From positions 4,177,501-4,241,500 of the forward strand of contig NZ_CP139979.1 of NCBI RefSeq assembly GCF_034424525.1: a DNA stretch of 64,000 bases, given 5' to 3'. The notes beneath the pieces are model-generated. The model did no database searches. It saw only the letters and a list, made by a program, of their open reading frames with translations, and was not told where the DNA came from. The translations under genes were made by a program, and so were the position numbers. Shown here piece after piece: positions 9,343 to 19,791 of the stretch (the stretch's first letter is position 1; every line of letters begins with the position of its first letter). The stretch comes from Sphingobium yanoikuyae. Its GTDB lineage: Bacteria > Pseudomonadota > Alphaproteobacteria > Sphingomonadales > Sphingomonadaceae.

Positions 9343-11274
9343 ATGATCCGCAGCCTTGCTGCCGCCCTTTGCCTTTCGACCGCGATTGCCAGCCCGTTGC
9401 TGGCGCAGGACGTCATCCGTTCCAAGCCGACCGCCCTGCCCGTCGACAGCGCCAAGCCGATGCCCAAGGATGTCCCCTATCCGGGCGGCACGATCCGCCT
9501 TGACGTCGACGCCACCGACACGGTGCAGCGCATCTTCCGCGTGAAGGAAACCATTCCCGTCGCGTCGAGCGGCCCGATGACCCTGCTCATGCCCGAATGG
9601 CTGCCGGGCAACCATGCCCCGCGCGGCCCGATCGAGAAGCTGACCGGCCTGACCTTCACCGCCGATGGCAAGCCGATCAGCTGGAAGCGCAATCCGCTCA
9701 ACGTCTATGCGTTCGAGATCGACGTGCCGGCCGGCACCAAGCAGGTGGTCGCATCTTTCCAGTTCCTGTCGGCGACCGCGACCAACCAGGGCCGCGTCGT
9801 CGTGACCCCCAAGATGCAGAATATCCAGTGGGAAGATGTGTCGCTCTACCCGGCCGGCTATTATACCCGCCAGATCCCGGTGCAGGCCAATGTCACCTAT
9901 CCCGCCGGCTGGCAGGCGGCGACCGCGCTGCGCGGCAAGCGCAGCGGCGACACCATCGCCTATGACGTGATCGACTATGAGGCGCTGCAGGACTCGCCGG
10001 TCTTTGCCGGCACCCATTTCAAGGCGGTGGACCTGGGCCACAACGTCACGCTGAACATCGTTGCCGACGATGCCGACGAACTGGTGTTCAACACCGACCA
10101 GATCGCCAAGCACAAGAAGCTGGTGGCCGAAGCCGGCGCCGCGTTCGGCACCTATCATTTCGACCATTATGATTTCCTGCTGTCGATCACCGACGAAATG
10201 GGCGGCATTGGCCTGGAACATCATCGCTCGTCCGAGAATCAGGTCGAGCCGGGCTATTTCAAGAAGTGGGATTCGGGCGAGGCGCTGCTCGACCGCAACC
10301 TGCTGCCGCATGAATTCACCCATAGCTGGGACGGCAAGTTCCGCCGCCCCGACCTGCTGTGGACGCCCAATTTCGACGTGCCGATGCAGGACAGCCTGCT
10401 GTGGGTCTATGAAGGCCAGACCCAGTTCTGGGGCTATGTGCTGGGCGCGCGTTCGGGCATGTTCTCCAAGCAGGAGACGCTGGATGCCTATGCCCAGATC
10501 GCAGCGAAGCTGGACACTACGCGCGGCCGCGAATGGCGCCCGATGGTCGACACCACCAATGATCCGATCATCTCCGCCCGCCGTCCCAAGGGCTGGGCCA
10601 ACTGGCAGCGGTCGGAGGATTATTATAATGAAGGCCTGATGATCTGGCTGGAGGTCGACGGCATCCTGCGCCAGCAGACCAAGGGCGCCAAGGGCATCGA
10701 CGATTTCGCCAAGGCCTTTTTCGGCATCAAGCCGGGCGACTGGGGCCAGGTCGTCTATAATCGCCAGGACGTGATCGACACGCTGAACGGCGTCGCCCCC
10801 TATGACTGGGCCGGCCTGTTCCACAAATATGTCGACAGCCCCACCACGGAAACGCCCAAGGGCGGCTTCACCCTGGGCGGCTACAAGCTGGTCTATACCG
10901 ATACCCCCAATGCCATCACCAAGGCGGCCGAAGGCGCGCAGAAGACGGTCGACCAGAGCTTTGGCGTGGGCCTGACGGTCAAGAATGACGGCGATATCGC
11001 GGCGGTGATCTGGAACAGCGCCGCGTTCAAGGCTGGTCTTGCGGTAGGATCTAAGATTATTGCGGTGAACGGCAATGAATATTCGAGCGACGCATTCAAG
11101 ACGGCGCTGACCGAGGCTAAGGACGCGAAGAAGCCGATACAGCTTATCCTAAAGCAGGACAAATATTATCGCACCCTGACCCTCGCTTATTCGGATGGCC
11201 TGCGCTATCCGCACCTCGAAAAGACCGGCACCGGCGAAGGCAGCCTCGACAAGCTGCTGCAGCCGCGCACCTGA
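9343..11274 (+). CDS. M61 family aminopeptidase with C-terminal PDZ domain
   Basis: A 643-residue exported zinc peptidase (glycyl aminopeptidase family). The ATG at 9343 gives an immediate signal peptide (SLAAALCLSTAIASPLLAQD); an in-frame ATG at 9295 would add 16 residues ahead of the signal and is less likely. The zinc site is HEFTH at residues 323-327 in the family-typical HEFTHSWDGKFRRP. A PDZ domain follows at about residues 530-610 (GVGLTVKNDGDIAAVIW, AGLAVGSKIIAVNG). It probably acts in the periplasm on small peptides with N-terminal glycine or alanine. It is divergent from hisS. Confidence 0.92.
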   Translation: MIRSLAAALCLSTAIASPLLAQDVIRSKPTALPVDSAKPMPKDVPYPGGTIRLDVDATDTVQRIFRVKETIPVASSGPMTLLMPEWLPGNHAPRGPIEKLTGLTFTADGKPISWKRNPLNVYAFEIDVPAGTKQVVASFQFLSATATNQGRVVVTPKMQNIQWEDVSLYPAGYYTRQIPVQANVTYPAGWQAATALRGKRSGDTIAYDVIDYEALQDSPVFAGTHFKAVDLGHNVTLNIVADDADELVFNTDQIAKHKKLVAEAGAAFGTYHFDHYDFLLSITDEMGGIGLEHHRSSENQVEPGYFKKWDSGEALLDRNLLPHEFTHSWDGKFRRPDLLWTPNFDVPMQDSLLWVYEGQTQFWGYVLGARSGMFSKQETLDAYAQIAAKLDTTRGREWRPMVDTTNDPIISARRPKGWANWQRSEDYYNEGLMIWLEVDGILRQQTKGAKGIDDFAKAFFGIKPGDWGQVVYNRQDVIDTLNGVAPYDWAGLFHKYVDSPTTETPKGGFTLGGYKLVYTDTPNAITKAAEGAQKTVDQSFGVGLTVKNDGDIAAVIWNSAAFKAGLAVGSKIIAVNGNEYSSDAFKTALTEAKDAKKPIQLILKQDKYYRTLTLAYSDGLRYPHLEKTGTGEGSLDKLLQPRT

Positions 11275-11311
11275 AGATTTCCAAGCAACCGCATGTAAAA
11301 GGCGAAGATGC

Positions 11312-11854
11312 ATGAATATTGACCTGATCCCCGTCGGCGAAGATCCGCCAAACAGCCTGAACGTCATCATCGAGGTGCCGGTTGGCGGCGAACCCGTGAA
11401 GTACGAGTTCGACAAGGCCTCGGGCGCGCTGTTCGTCGATCGCATCCTGCACACGCCGATGCGCTATCCGGCGAATTACGGCTTCGTGCCGCACACCCTG
11501 TCGCCCGATGGCGATCCGCTCGACGCGCTGGTCATCGCCCGCTCGCCGTTCGTGCCCGGCTCGGTCGTGCGCGCACGCCCGATCGCCGTGCTGAACCTGG
11601 AAGACGAAGCCGGCGGCGACGAGAAGCTGGTCTGCGTGCCGGACAACAAGACCTTCCCCTATTATAATAATGTCGGCGAGAAGGACGATCTGCCCACCAT
11701 CGTGATGGAGCAGATCGAGCATTTCTTCACCCACTATAAGGATCTGGAAAAGACCAAGTGGGTGCGCATCGGCACCTGGGGTGGCGCGGAAGACGCCAAG
11801 CGGATCACGCTGGAAGCGATCGAACGCTATCAGGCCGAGAAGAAGAAGGGCTGA
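11312..11854 (+). CDS. ppa: Inorganic pyrophosphatase, family I
   Basis: A 180-residue soluble enzyme that hydrolyses pyrophosphate to phosphate and so drives biosynthetic reactions. The metal-binding signature DGDPLD is at residues 66-71, and the YPANYGFVP and DNKTFPYYNN segments are family-typical. The ATG at 11312 follows a GGCGAAG ribosome site; the longer open frame from 11195 runs into the upstream gene and is not used. A strong terminator follows. Confidence 0.97.
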   Translation: MNIDLIPVGEDPPNSLNVIIEVPVGGEPVKYEFDKASGALFVDRILHTPMRYPANYGFVPHTLSPDGDPLDALVIARSPFVPGSVVRARPIAVLNLEDEAGGDEKLVCVPDNKTFPYYNNVGEKDDLPTIVMEQIEHFFTHYKDLEKTKWVRIGTWGGAEDAKRITLEAIERYQAEKKKG

Positions 11855-11876
11855 GCCCTTCTCGGTATAGCCGATT

Positions 11877-11915
11877 GAAAAGGGCCGCGCGGTGATGTTC
11901 CGCGCGGCCCTTTTC
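11877..11915 (+). terminator. Rho-independent terminator after ppa
   Basis: A perfect 16-base-pair stem (GAAAAGGGCCGCGCGG with its complement) closes a seven-base loop TGATGTT and ends in CCCTTTTC. It lies 23 bases after the ppa stop. It is symmetric enough to stop leftward transcription of the MocR gene as well. Confidence 0.9.
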
Positions 11916-11936
11916 TTATGGGTCAGATTTAAAGAT

Positions 11937-12000
11937 TAGAGCCTGATTCACGCCATCGGTGAAAACGCGAAGCGCTTCCACCTCAGACGATCAGGCTCTA
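11937..12000. repeat. Intergenic inverted-repeat element overlapping the MocR stop codon
   Basis: Perfect 11-base inverted arms (TAGAGCCTGAT and ATCAGGCTCTA) enclose 42 bases that include GAAGCGCTT. The right arm supplies the TAG stop codon of the MocR gene at 11998-12000. A sequence sharing GCCTGATTC and GAAGCGCTT occurs at 35791-35832, which suggests a dispersed family rather than a gene-specific site. Confidence 0.6.
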
Positions 12001-13461
12001 GATCAATCGGTCGGCCTCCAGGGCGAGGGCCAGCGGATCGCGGCCGCGCGGGGTGCGGGCGTGGAGCCGGGCATCGGCCTCCACCAGTCGGGCGACGCCC
12101 ATGTCGAGCTGCGCCTCCGGCAGGGTGAAGGGCAGGCGCAGGAACCGCTCGAACGCGCCATTGACGCCGAAGCGCGGCCCCGCCGCGATGCGCACGCCAT
12201 GATTGCCGGCCAATGCCGCCAGCGCGCTCGCCTCCGCGCGGGGCAGTTCGGCCCAGAGCGACAGGCCACCGGCCGGCGATTCCACCCGCCAGTGCGGCAG
12301 ATGTTGTTCCAGCTGCGCCAGCAGATGGTCGCGCCGGTCGCGCAGCATCGCCGCGCGCGGCCCCAGCCCCTCGTCCGCATCCATCAGCTGGGCGACGGCG
12401 AGTTGCTCGACCACCGGACTGGCCATGTCCATCGTCGTGCGGATGCGGCCGAGCGCGGCCACGGTCTGCGGATCGGCACGAATCCAGCCAACCCGAAGCC
12501 CGCCCCAGAAGATCTTGCTGGCCGATCCCAAAGTGATGACATGGCGGCCGGATGGGTCATGGCAGGCGACCGGCGGCGGCGGCGATCCGTCGAGGCCCAT
12601 CGCCACCATCGTCTCGTCGATCACCAGCGGCGTGTGGGTGCGCATCGCCACCGCAACCAGCGCGCGACGGGTCGCCGGGTCCATGCTGCGTCCGGTGGGA
12701 TTGTGGAAATCGGCGATGATATAGGCAAAGCGCGGCGCGGTCTGGCGGAAGGCCGCGTCCATCGCGTCGATGTCCCAGCCATAGACCGGCAGGCCGACCG
12801 GCACCGGCACGACATTGGCCCGCTGCAACGCCTGGATCGCATTATGATAGGTGGGATGGTCGATTACCGCCCGGTCGCCCGGCCCCGCCAGCCATTGCAG
12901 CAGCAGCGAGAAGCCCTGCTGCGCACCATTGGTGATCATGATCTGGTCGGGATCGGTCGGGCAACCGCGCCGCTCATAATGGGCGGCGATCGCCCGGCGC
13001 AGCACCGGCAGGCCGAGCGGGTCATAGCCCAGGTCGCCCAGATAGGCCGGCAGCGCCTCGACCGCATGGGCATAGGCGAGGCCCACGCCGGGCGCTGCCG
13101 GCAGCGCGGCATGGGTCCAGTTGAGCAGATTGTCGCCAGTGACCCCGTCGATGTCGGGCGTCGGGGTCTCGACCCGGCCGGGCGGCAAGCGGGTGACGCT
13201 GCCCGACCCCTGCCGGCTTTCCAGATAGCCCTCGTCGCGCAGCCGGTCGAAGGCGGCGGCGATGGTCGTGCGGCTGAGCCCCAGCGCGGCGGCCAGTTCC
13301 CGCTCGCCCGGCAACCGGACATTGAGGCCGATCCGCCCGTCCAGCACCAGCATCCGCAGCGCCTGCGCCAATTGGCGATAGGCCGGCTCGGCACTGTCCT
13401 GCGCGCGCCAGGCGCCCAGCAACCGCAGCAGCGAGGGGGGCCGAAGGAAGGAAGTGGACAT
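11998..13461 (-). CDS. MocR-type regulator: GntR helix-turn-helix fused to aminotransferase domain
   Basis: A 487-residue protein. Residues 20-90 form a GntR winged helix (PAYRQLAQALRMLVLDGRI, LPGERELAAALGLSRTT, LRDEGYLESRQGSG). The rest is a fold-type I aminotransferase domain with the PLP lysine in GSASKIFWGGLRVG. Such proteins sense PLP or amino compounds and usually bind direct-repeat operators. An ATG at 13461 is chosen; a TTG nine bases earlier is possible. It is divergent from the YczE-like membrane gene, the conserved arrangement of the YczR/YczE subgroup, so it probably controls that gene. Its stop codon lies inside an inverted repeat. Confidence 0.9.
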   Translation of the reverse strand: MSTSFLRPPSLLRLLGAWRAQDSAEPAYRQLAQALRMLVLDGRIGLNVRLPGERELAAALGLSRTTIAAAFDRLRDEGYLESRQGSGSVTRLPPGRVETPTPDIDGVTGDNLLNWTHAALPAAPGVGLAYAHAVEALPAYLGDLGYDPLGLPVLRRAIAAHYERRGCPTDPDQIMITNGAQQGFSLLLQWLAGPGDRAVIDHPTYHNAIQALQRANVVPVPVGLPVYGWDIDAMDAAFRQTAPRFAYIIADFHNPTGRSMDPATRRALVAVAMRTHTPLVIDETMVAMGLDGSPPPPVACHDPSGRHVITLGSASKIFWGGLRVGWIRADPQTVAALGRIRTTMDMASPVVEQLAVAQLMDADEGLGPRAAMLRDRRDHLLAQLEQHLPHWRVESPAGGLSLWAELPRAEASALAALAGNHGVRIAAGPRFGVNGAFERFLRLPFTLPEAQLDMGVARLVEADARLHARTPRGRDPLALALEADRLI

Positions 13462-13488
13462 GGCAATCAATCCAATCAGAGAGATTTG

Positions 13489-13530
13489 AAGGCCACTTAC
13501 GCGTCATTGGTCCTTTTGTAAAAGGCCAAT
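13489..13530. promoter_or_regulatory. Candidate MocR operator with three half-sites
   Basis: The minus strand carries TGGCCTT at 13522-13528 and again at 13489-13495, spaced 33 bases (about three helical turns). An inverted copy, TGGTCCTT on the plus strand at 13508-13515, lies between them. Together 13506-13530 forms an imperfect palindrome. Two direct repeats plus an inverted one is the layout described for PLP-dependent MocR regulators such as PdxR. It lies between the divergent MocR and YczE genes. Confidence 0.5.
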
Positions 13531-13543
13531 TTGGCTAGGTCTG

Positions 13544-14155
13544 ATGCCCATGATGATGACCCGCCGCCTTTTCCAGCTCTTCTGGGGCCTTGTGCTTTAC
13601 GGCTTTGCCATGGCGCTGATGCTGCGCGCCAATCTGGGGCTCGATCCCTGGGATGTGCTGCATCAGGGACTGGCGCCCAAGCTCGGCCTCAGCTTCGGCA
13701 TGACGGTCAACCTGGTCGGCGCGGTCGTGCTGCTGCTCTGGTGGCCATTGCGGCAGCGGCCGGGGATCGGCACGGTCTGCAACATAGTGGTGATCGGCAC
13801 GGCGGTGGACATCAGCCTCCATTATCTGCCGACGCCGGACGGCTATGCGATGCGCGCCGCCTGGCTGGGCGCGGGGATCATACTGAATGGGATTGCCGGT
13901 GGCGCCTATATCGGTGCCGGGCTTGGGCCGGGCCCGCGCGATGGATTGATGACCGGCCTGTGCCGCCGCAATGGCTGGCCGGTCAAATGGGTGCGCACCG
14001 GCATCGAGATCGCGGTGCTGGCGACCGGCTGGATGCTGGGCGGCACGGTCGGCATCGGCACCATCGTCTATGCCGCGACGATCGGCTGGATCGTCCACCA
14101 TGCCCTGCCCTTCTTCACGATCAAGCCGCCCGAGCGCCCGGCGATCGCGGCATAA
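13544..14155 (+). CDS. yczE: YczE/YyaS/YitT-family membrane protein
   Basis: A 203-residue integral membrane protein with about five hydrophobic helices. The LFWGLVLYGFAMALMLRANLGLDPWDVLHQGLA opening, with its NLGLDPWDV motif, is characteristic of the YczE branch, and GAGLGPGPRDGLMTGL is a second conserved loop. The substrate of the family is unknown. It is divergent from the MocR regulator, which is the known genomic partner. ATG codons at 13544, 13550, 13553 and 13556 are all possible starts. A terminator follows. Confidence 0.85.
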   Translation: MPMMMTRRLFQLFWGLVLYGFAMALMLRANLGLDPWDVLHQGLAPKLGLSFGMTVNLVGAVVLLLWWPLRQRPGIGTVCNIVVIGTAVDISLHYLPTPDGYAMRAAWLGAGIILNGIAGGAYIGAGLGPGPRDGLMTGLCRRNGWPVKWVRTGIEIAVLATGWMLGGTVGIGTIVYAATIGWIVHHALPFFTIKPPERPAIAA

Positions 14156-14165
14156 GTTGCCCCCT

Positions 14166-14195
14166 GACCGGCCGACAGAAACCCGTCGGCCGGTC
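14166..14195 (+). terminator. Rho-independent terminator after yczE
   Basis: A perfect 11-base-pair stem, GACCGGCCGAC with its complement, and an eight-base loop are followed by CTTTTCCC. It begins 10 bases after the yczE stop codon. Confidence 0.8.
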
Positions 14196-14219
14196 CTTTT
14201 CCCGTTGAAAATGCGTCGC

Positions 14220-14264
14220 ACCTTCCTTGATCGGACCGGCCTTGACCGGACCTTCCTTGACCGG
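14220..14264. repeat. Three tandem copies of a 15-base unit
   Basis: Three head-to-tail copies: ACCTTCCTTGATCGG, ACCGGCCTTGACCGG and ACCTTCCTTGACCGG. Copies 1 and 3 differ by one base and copy 2 by a few more. The array lies in the leader of the beta-propeller gene that starts at 14324. Confidence 0.8.
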
Positions 14265-14323
14265 ATCGGGCAGTCGGGCATGATCCCGCCTCCGCCATTC
14301 CCGACGATCAAGGAGTCCCCGCC

Positions 14324-15517
14324 ATGCGCGCCTTCCTCGCCGCTGCCCTCGCCCTGCCCTTCGCCGTTGCCGCCTCCGCCGCGCCGCCGGAGCAGGCGCT
14401 CGCCCCCCTCGCCTTCGAACAGATCGCACCCGCCGGCACCAAAATGCCGCGCTTCAAGGTGGATGCCGCCTGGCCGGCGATGCCCGATGACCTGCTGCTG
14501 GGCCAGGTCAGCGGTGTCGCCGTCGGTCCGGACGATTCGGTCTGGGTCGTGCATCGCCCGCACAGCCTGACCGCGACCGACACGGGCCTTGCCGAATCGC
14601 CCGCCACCGCCGTCTGCTGCAAGCCGGCCCCGCCGGTGGTGCGCTTCGCCAGGGATGGCCGCTATCTGGGCGGCTGGGGCGGCGCGGACAGTGCGCCCAC
14701 GGTCGATGGCGTCAACCAATGGCCCGCCAGCCTGCACGGCATCTTCGTCGACAAGGCCGGCAGCGTCTGGTTCGGCGGCAATGGCAAGGGCGACCATGTC
14801 GTCATGAACTATACGCCGGAGGGCCAATATATCCGCAGCTTCGGCCGGCGCGAGAAGACCGGTGGCAATGACGCGACCGACCAGCTCGGCAACCCGTCCG
14901 ACGTCAATCACAGCGACGGCATGGTGCTGATATCCGACGGCTATGTGAACCGCCGGGTGATCGGCTTCGACGACCGGACCAACAGCTATAAGGGCCGCTG
15001 GGGCGCCTATGCCAAGCCGCCGAGCGGACCGGTGCTACAGGGCACGTTCGACCAGAGCCATGCCGTCGATCCTAGCCGGGTCGCCGATCCCAAGTCCGCC
15101 ATCTTCAACAGCATCGTCCATTGCGTGGTGCCGACGCGGGACGGCCACCTCTATGTCTGCGACCGCAACAACAATCGCGCGCAACTGTTCAAGCGCGAGA
15201 AGGATGGCGGCCTGACCTTCGTGCGCGACCTGGCGATCGCGCCGGAGACCGGCGGCACCCACACGGTCACCGACATCGCCTTCTCGCCCGATCCGGAACA
15301 GACCTATCTCTACGTCGCCGACATGATGAACGGCCGCATCTGGGTGCTGGAACGCAAGACGCACACCGTGCTTGGCGCCTTCGGCCGGATCGGGCGGCAG
15401 GCCGGGCAATTCACCTGGCTGCACAGCATTGATACCGACAGCGCCGGCAATATCTATGCAACCGAAGTGAATACCGGCCGCCGCGTGCAGAAGCTGGTCT
15501 TCACCGGCATCGAATGA
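14324..15517 (+). CDS. Exported NHL-type beta-propeller protein
   Basis: A 397-residue protein with a signal peptide (RAFLAAALALPFAVAASA) and repeated propeller blades: LGQVSGVAVGPDDSVWVVHRP, LHGIFVDKAGSVWFGGN, CVVPTRDGHLYVCDRNNNR and LHSIDTDSAGNIYATEVNTGRR. This is the NHL/six-bladed propeller pattern also seen in peptidyl-alpha-hydroxyglycine lyase-like proteins. A CCKPAPPVVRF segment near residue 100 holds two adjacent cysteines. The location is probably periplasmic; the ligand or reaction is not known. An AAGGAG ribosome site precedes the ATG. Confidence 0.8.
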   Translation: MRAFLAAALALPFAVAASAAPPEQALAPLAFEQIAPAGTKMPRFKVDAAWPAMPDDLLLGQVSGVAVGPDDSVWVVHRPHSLTATDTGLAESPATAVCCKPAPPVVRFARDGRYLGGWGGADSAPTVDGVNQWPASLHGIFVDKAGSVWFGGNGKGDHVVMNYTPEGQYIRSFGRREKTGGNDATDQLGNPSDVNHSDGMVLISDGYVNRRVIGFDDRTNSYKGRWGAYAKPPSGPVLQGTFDQSHAVDPSRVADPKSAIFNSIVHCVVPTRDGHLYVCDRNNNRAQLFKREKDGGLTFVRDLAIAPETGGTHTVTDIAFSPDPEQTYLYVADMMNGRIWVLERKTHTVLGAFGRIGRQAGQFTWLHSIDTDSAGNIYATEVNTGRRVQKLVFTGIE

Positions 15518-15533
15518 AGGGAATCCTCGCAAC

Positions 15534-16040
15534 GTGGCGACCGAACTTTACGACCTGACCGTCCCGGCCTTCCTGCGCGGCCTGCGCGTCCTCTCCACCC
15601 TGCTCGACAAGGGCGCCGCCTTTGCCGCCGAACAGGGGATCGATCCCGCCACGCTGACCGGCGCCCGCCTGATCGAGGATATGCGCCCGCTGACCGCGCA
15701 GGTGCAGCTTGCCACCGACAGCGCCAAGGGCGCGGTCATCCGCATCGGCGAGCTGGAGCCCTTCCCCCTGCCCGACACGGAGGAGACGTTCGCCGACCTG
15801 CAGGATCGCATCGCGCGGACCATCGCCTTCCTGGAATCGGTGCCGCGCGACCGGATCGACGGGCGCGAGGAGGCGACGGTCATCCTCAAGACTTCGCGCG
15901 GTGAATTTTCCTCCACCGGGCGCAGCCATGTGCTGACCTTCTCGCTACCCAATTTCTATTTCCACCTGACGACCGCCTATGCCCTGCTGCGCCAGGCCGG
16001 CGTGCCGCTGGGCAAGCTGGATTATCTGGGCGGGCTGTAA
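15534..16040 (+). CDS. DUF1993 family protein
   Basis: A 168-residue soluble protein. The pattern LYDLTVPAFLRGLRVLSTLLDK at the start, and the SLPNFYFHLTTAYALLRQAGVPLGKLDYLGG end, are typical of DUF1993, a helical-bundle family related to DinB-like folds. The start is a GTG at 15534, 16 bases after the propeller gene, so they may be co-transcribed. Function is not known. Confidence 0.85.
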   Translation: MATELYDLTVPAFLRGLRVLSTLLDKGAAFAAEQGIDPATLTGARLIEDMRPLTAQVQLATDSAKGAVIRIGELEPFPLPDTEETFADLQDRIARTIAFLESVPRDRIDGREEATVILKTSRGEFSSTGRSHVLTFSLPNFYFHLTTAYALLRQAGVPLGKLDYLGGL

Positions 16041-16520
16041 TCAGCCCGCCACCAGCCGGACATAGGCGCTGGAGACCCAGCCGCTGGTGCAGGGACCGGC
16101 ATAAGCCTGCTTGCGGTCGACCGGTTCGCGCACGCCGCAATCGGTCGGCGTCGCGCCTTCGCTCGCTGGCGGCGGGATCACCACGCCCAGCCATTTCTGG
16201 TCGATGCTGCGGGTGCAGACATGCACCCGTGCGCCTTCGGCCAGTTGGGCCAGCGCCTTCGCCTCGGCAAAGGGGGCGGACCGGACGCTCAACCCCTGCG
16301 GGCCGACACGGGTCGCCTGTCCCATCGCGCCGCAGGCATCCAGCCGGGGGCCATCCTCGCCGATCGTCACCGGTCGGGCCAGGGTCGCCTCGATCCGGGT
16401 TTCGGGCATCGCTTCGCGCGGGGCGCCGGCCAGCGAGCTGTTGGGCAATTCGTCGGCCACTTCGCTGCTGCGCGAGCAGGCGGAAAGCAGCATCAGGGCA
16501 AGGATCGGGACAACACGCAT
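16041..16520 (-). CDS. SH3-like domain lipoprotein
   Basis: A 159-residue predicted lipoprotein. The signal ends in a lipobox, LMLLSAC, with Cys15 as lipidation site. The C-terminal half looks like a bacterial SH3 domain: GPQGLSVRSAPFAEAKALAQL, then WLGVVIPP and the closing GWVSSAYVRLVAG. Four or more cysteines after residue 60 (DACGAM, VHVC, DCGV, GPC) could form disulfides. Such proteins often bind peptidoglycan or sit in the envelope. It converges on the DUF1993 gene with abutting stops and is divergent from gyrB. Confidence 0.7.
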   Translation of the reverse strand: MRVVPILALMLLSACSRSSEVADELPNSSLAGAPREAMPETRIEATLARPVTIGEDGPRLDACGAMGQATRVGPQGLSVRSAPFAEAKALAQLAEGARVHVCTRSIDQKWLGVVIPPPASEGATPTDCGVREPVDRKQAYAGPCTSGWVSSAYVRLVAG

Positions 16521-16575
16521 GAGCGCCTGATAAACCGCCCCAAAGCCGGGTGGAAGCCGCCATGTTTCGCTTTAG

Positions 16576-19113
<2,538 letters not shown>

Positions 19114-19129
19114 TCGAATGACTGCGCCA

Positions 19130-19194
19130 GCCCGCAACCCCGCCCGGCCACCCAATCAGGATAATCTCTTGGGCGGCCGGGTGGGGGTGCGGGC
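19130..19194. repeat. Large inverted repeat after gyrB
   Basis: Two 26-base arms (19130-19155 and 19169-19194) pair with only three mismatches around a 13-base loop TCAGGATAATCTC. The arms are very GC-rich and contain CGGCC and CCCGC. No T-run follows, so it is not a classical terminator; it may act as a REP-like mRNA-end stabiliser or a dispersed repeat. Confidence 0.75.
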
Positions 19195-19233
19195 CGGTGC
19201 GGCTCCGTGCGCCGTCAGGCGCACCCAAAACCG

Positions 19234-19791
19234 ATGACCGATCTGCCACGCTGCAGCTGGGTGGGACCGGACCCACTCTACCAAAGCTATCATGACGAAG
19301 AATGGGGCGTGCCCCAGCATGATTCGCGCATGCTGTGGGAAATGCTGATGCTGGAAGGGTTCCAGGCGGGGCTCAGCTGGATCACCATCTTGCGCAAACG
19401 CGAGGGGTTTCGCGCCGCCTTTGCCGGCTTCGATCCGGACAAGGTTGCCGCCTTCGGTCCCGACGATGTCGAACGGCTGATGGCCGATCCCGGCATCGTC
19501 CGCGCCCGCGCCAAGATCGAGGCGACGATCAGGGGCGCGCACATCTATCGCGCGATGCGCGACGCCGGCGAGGATTTCGCCGCCTATGTCTGGTCCTTCG
19601 CGCCCGACGGGCCGATCGTCGGCGACGGCACGACCTTCCCGACCCAGACCGCCCTGTCGGAGGCGATTTCCAAGGATCTCAAGAAGCGCGGCTTCAAATT
19701 CGTCGGGCCGACCATCGTCTATGCCTGGATGCAGGCGATCGGCATGGTCGACGATCATGCCGCCCATTGTTTCCGGCGGGCCAGCGCGTGA
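19234..19791 (+). CDS. tag: DNA-3-methyladenine glycosylase I
   Basis: A 185-residue base-excision repair enzyme that removes 3-methyladenine from alkylated DNA. The start RCSWVGPDPLYQSYHDEEWG matches the Tag family, with zinc ligands Cys7 and His20. The MLEGFQAGLSWITILRKRE segment holds the catalytic-region glutamate, and the C-terminal VDDHAAHC gives the second His/Cys zinc pair. An in-frame ATG at 19207 would add nine residues not typical of the family. Its stop overlaps the GTG of the next gene by four bases. Confidence 0.95.
   Translation: MTDLPRCSWVGPDPLYQSYHDEEWGVPQHDSRMLWEMLMLEGFQAGLSWITILRKREGFRAAFAGFDPDKVAAFGPDDVERLMADPGIVRARAKIEATIRGAHIYRAMRDAGEDFAAYVWSFAPDGPIVGDGTTFPTQTALSEAISKDLKKRGFKFVGPTIVYAWMQAIGMVDDHAAHCFRRASA

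Noticed and set aside
8875..10824. 649-residue minus-strand open frame across hisS and the M61 peptidase
   Set aside because: It runs antisense through M61 and out of frame with hisS. It is a GC-rich shadow frame lacking any family pattern.
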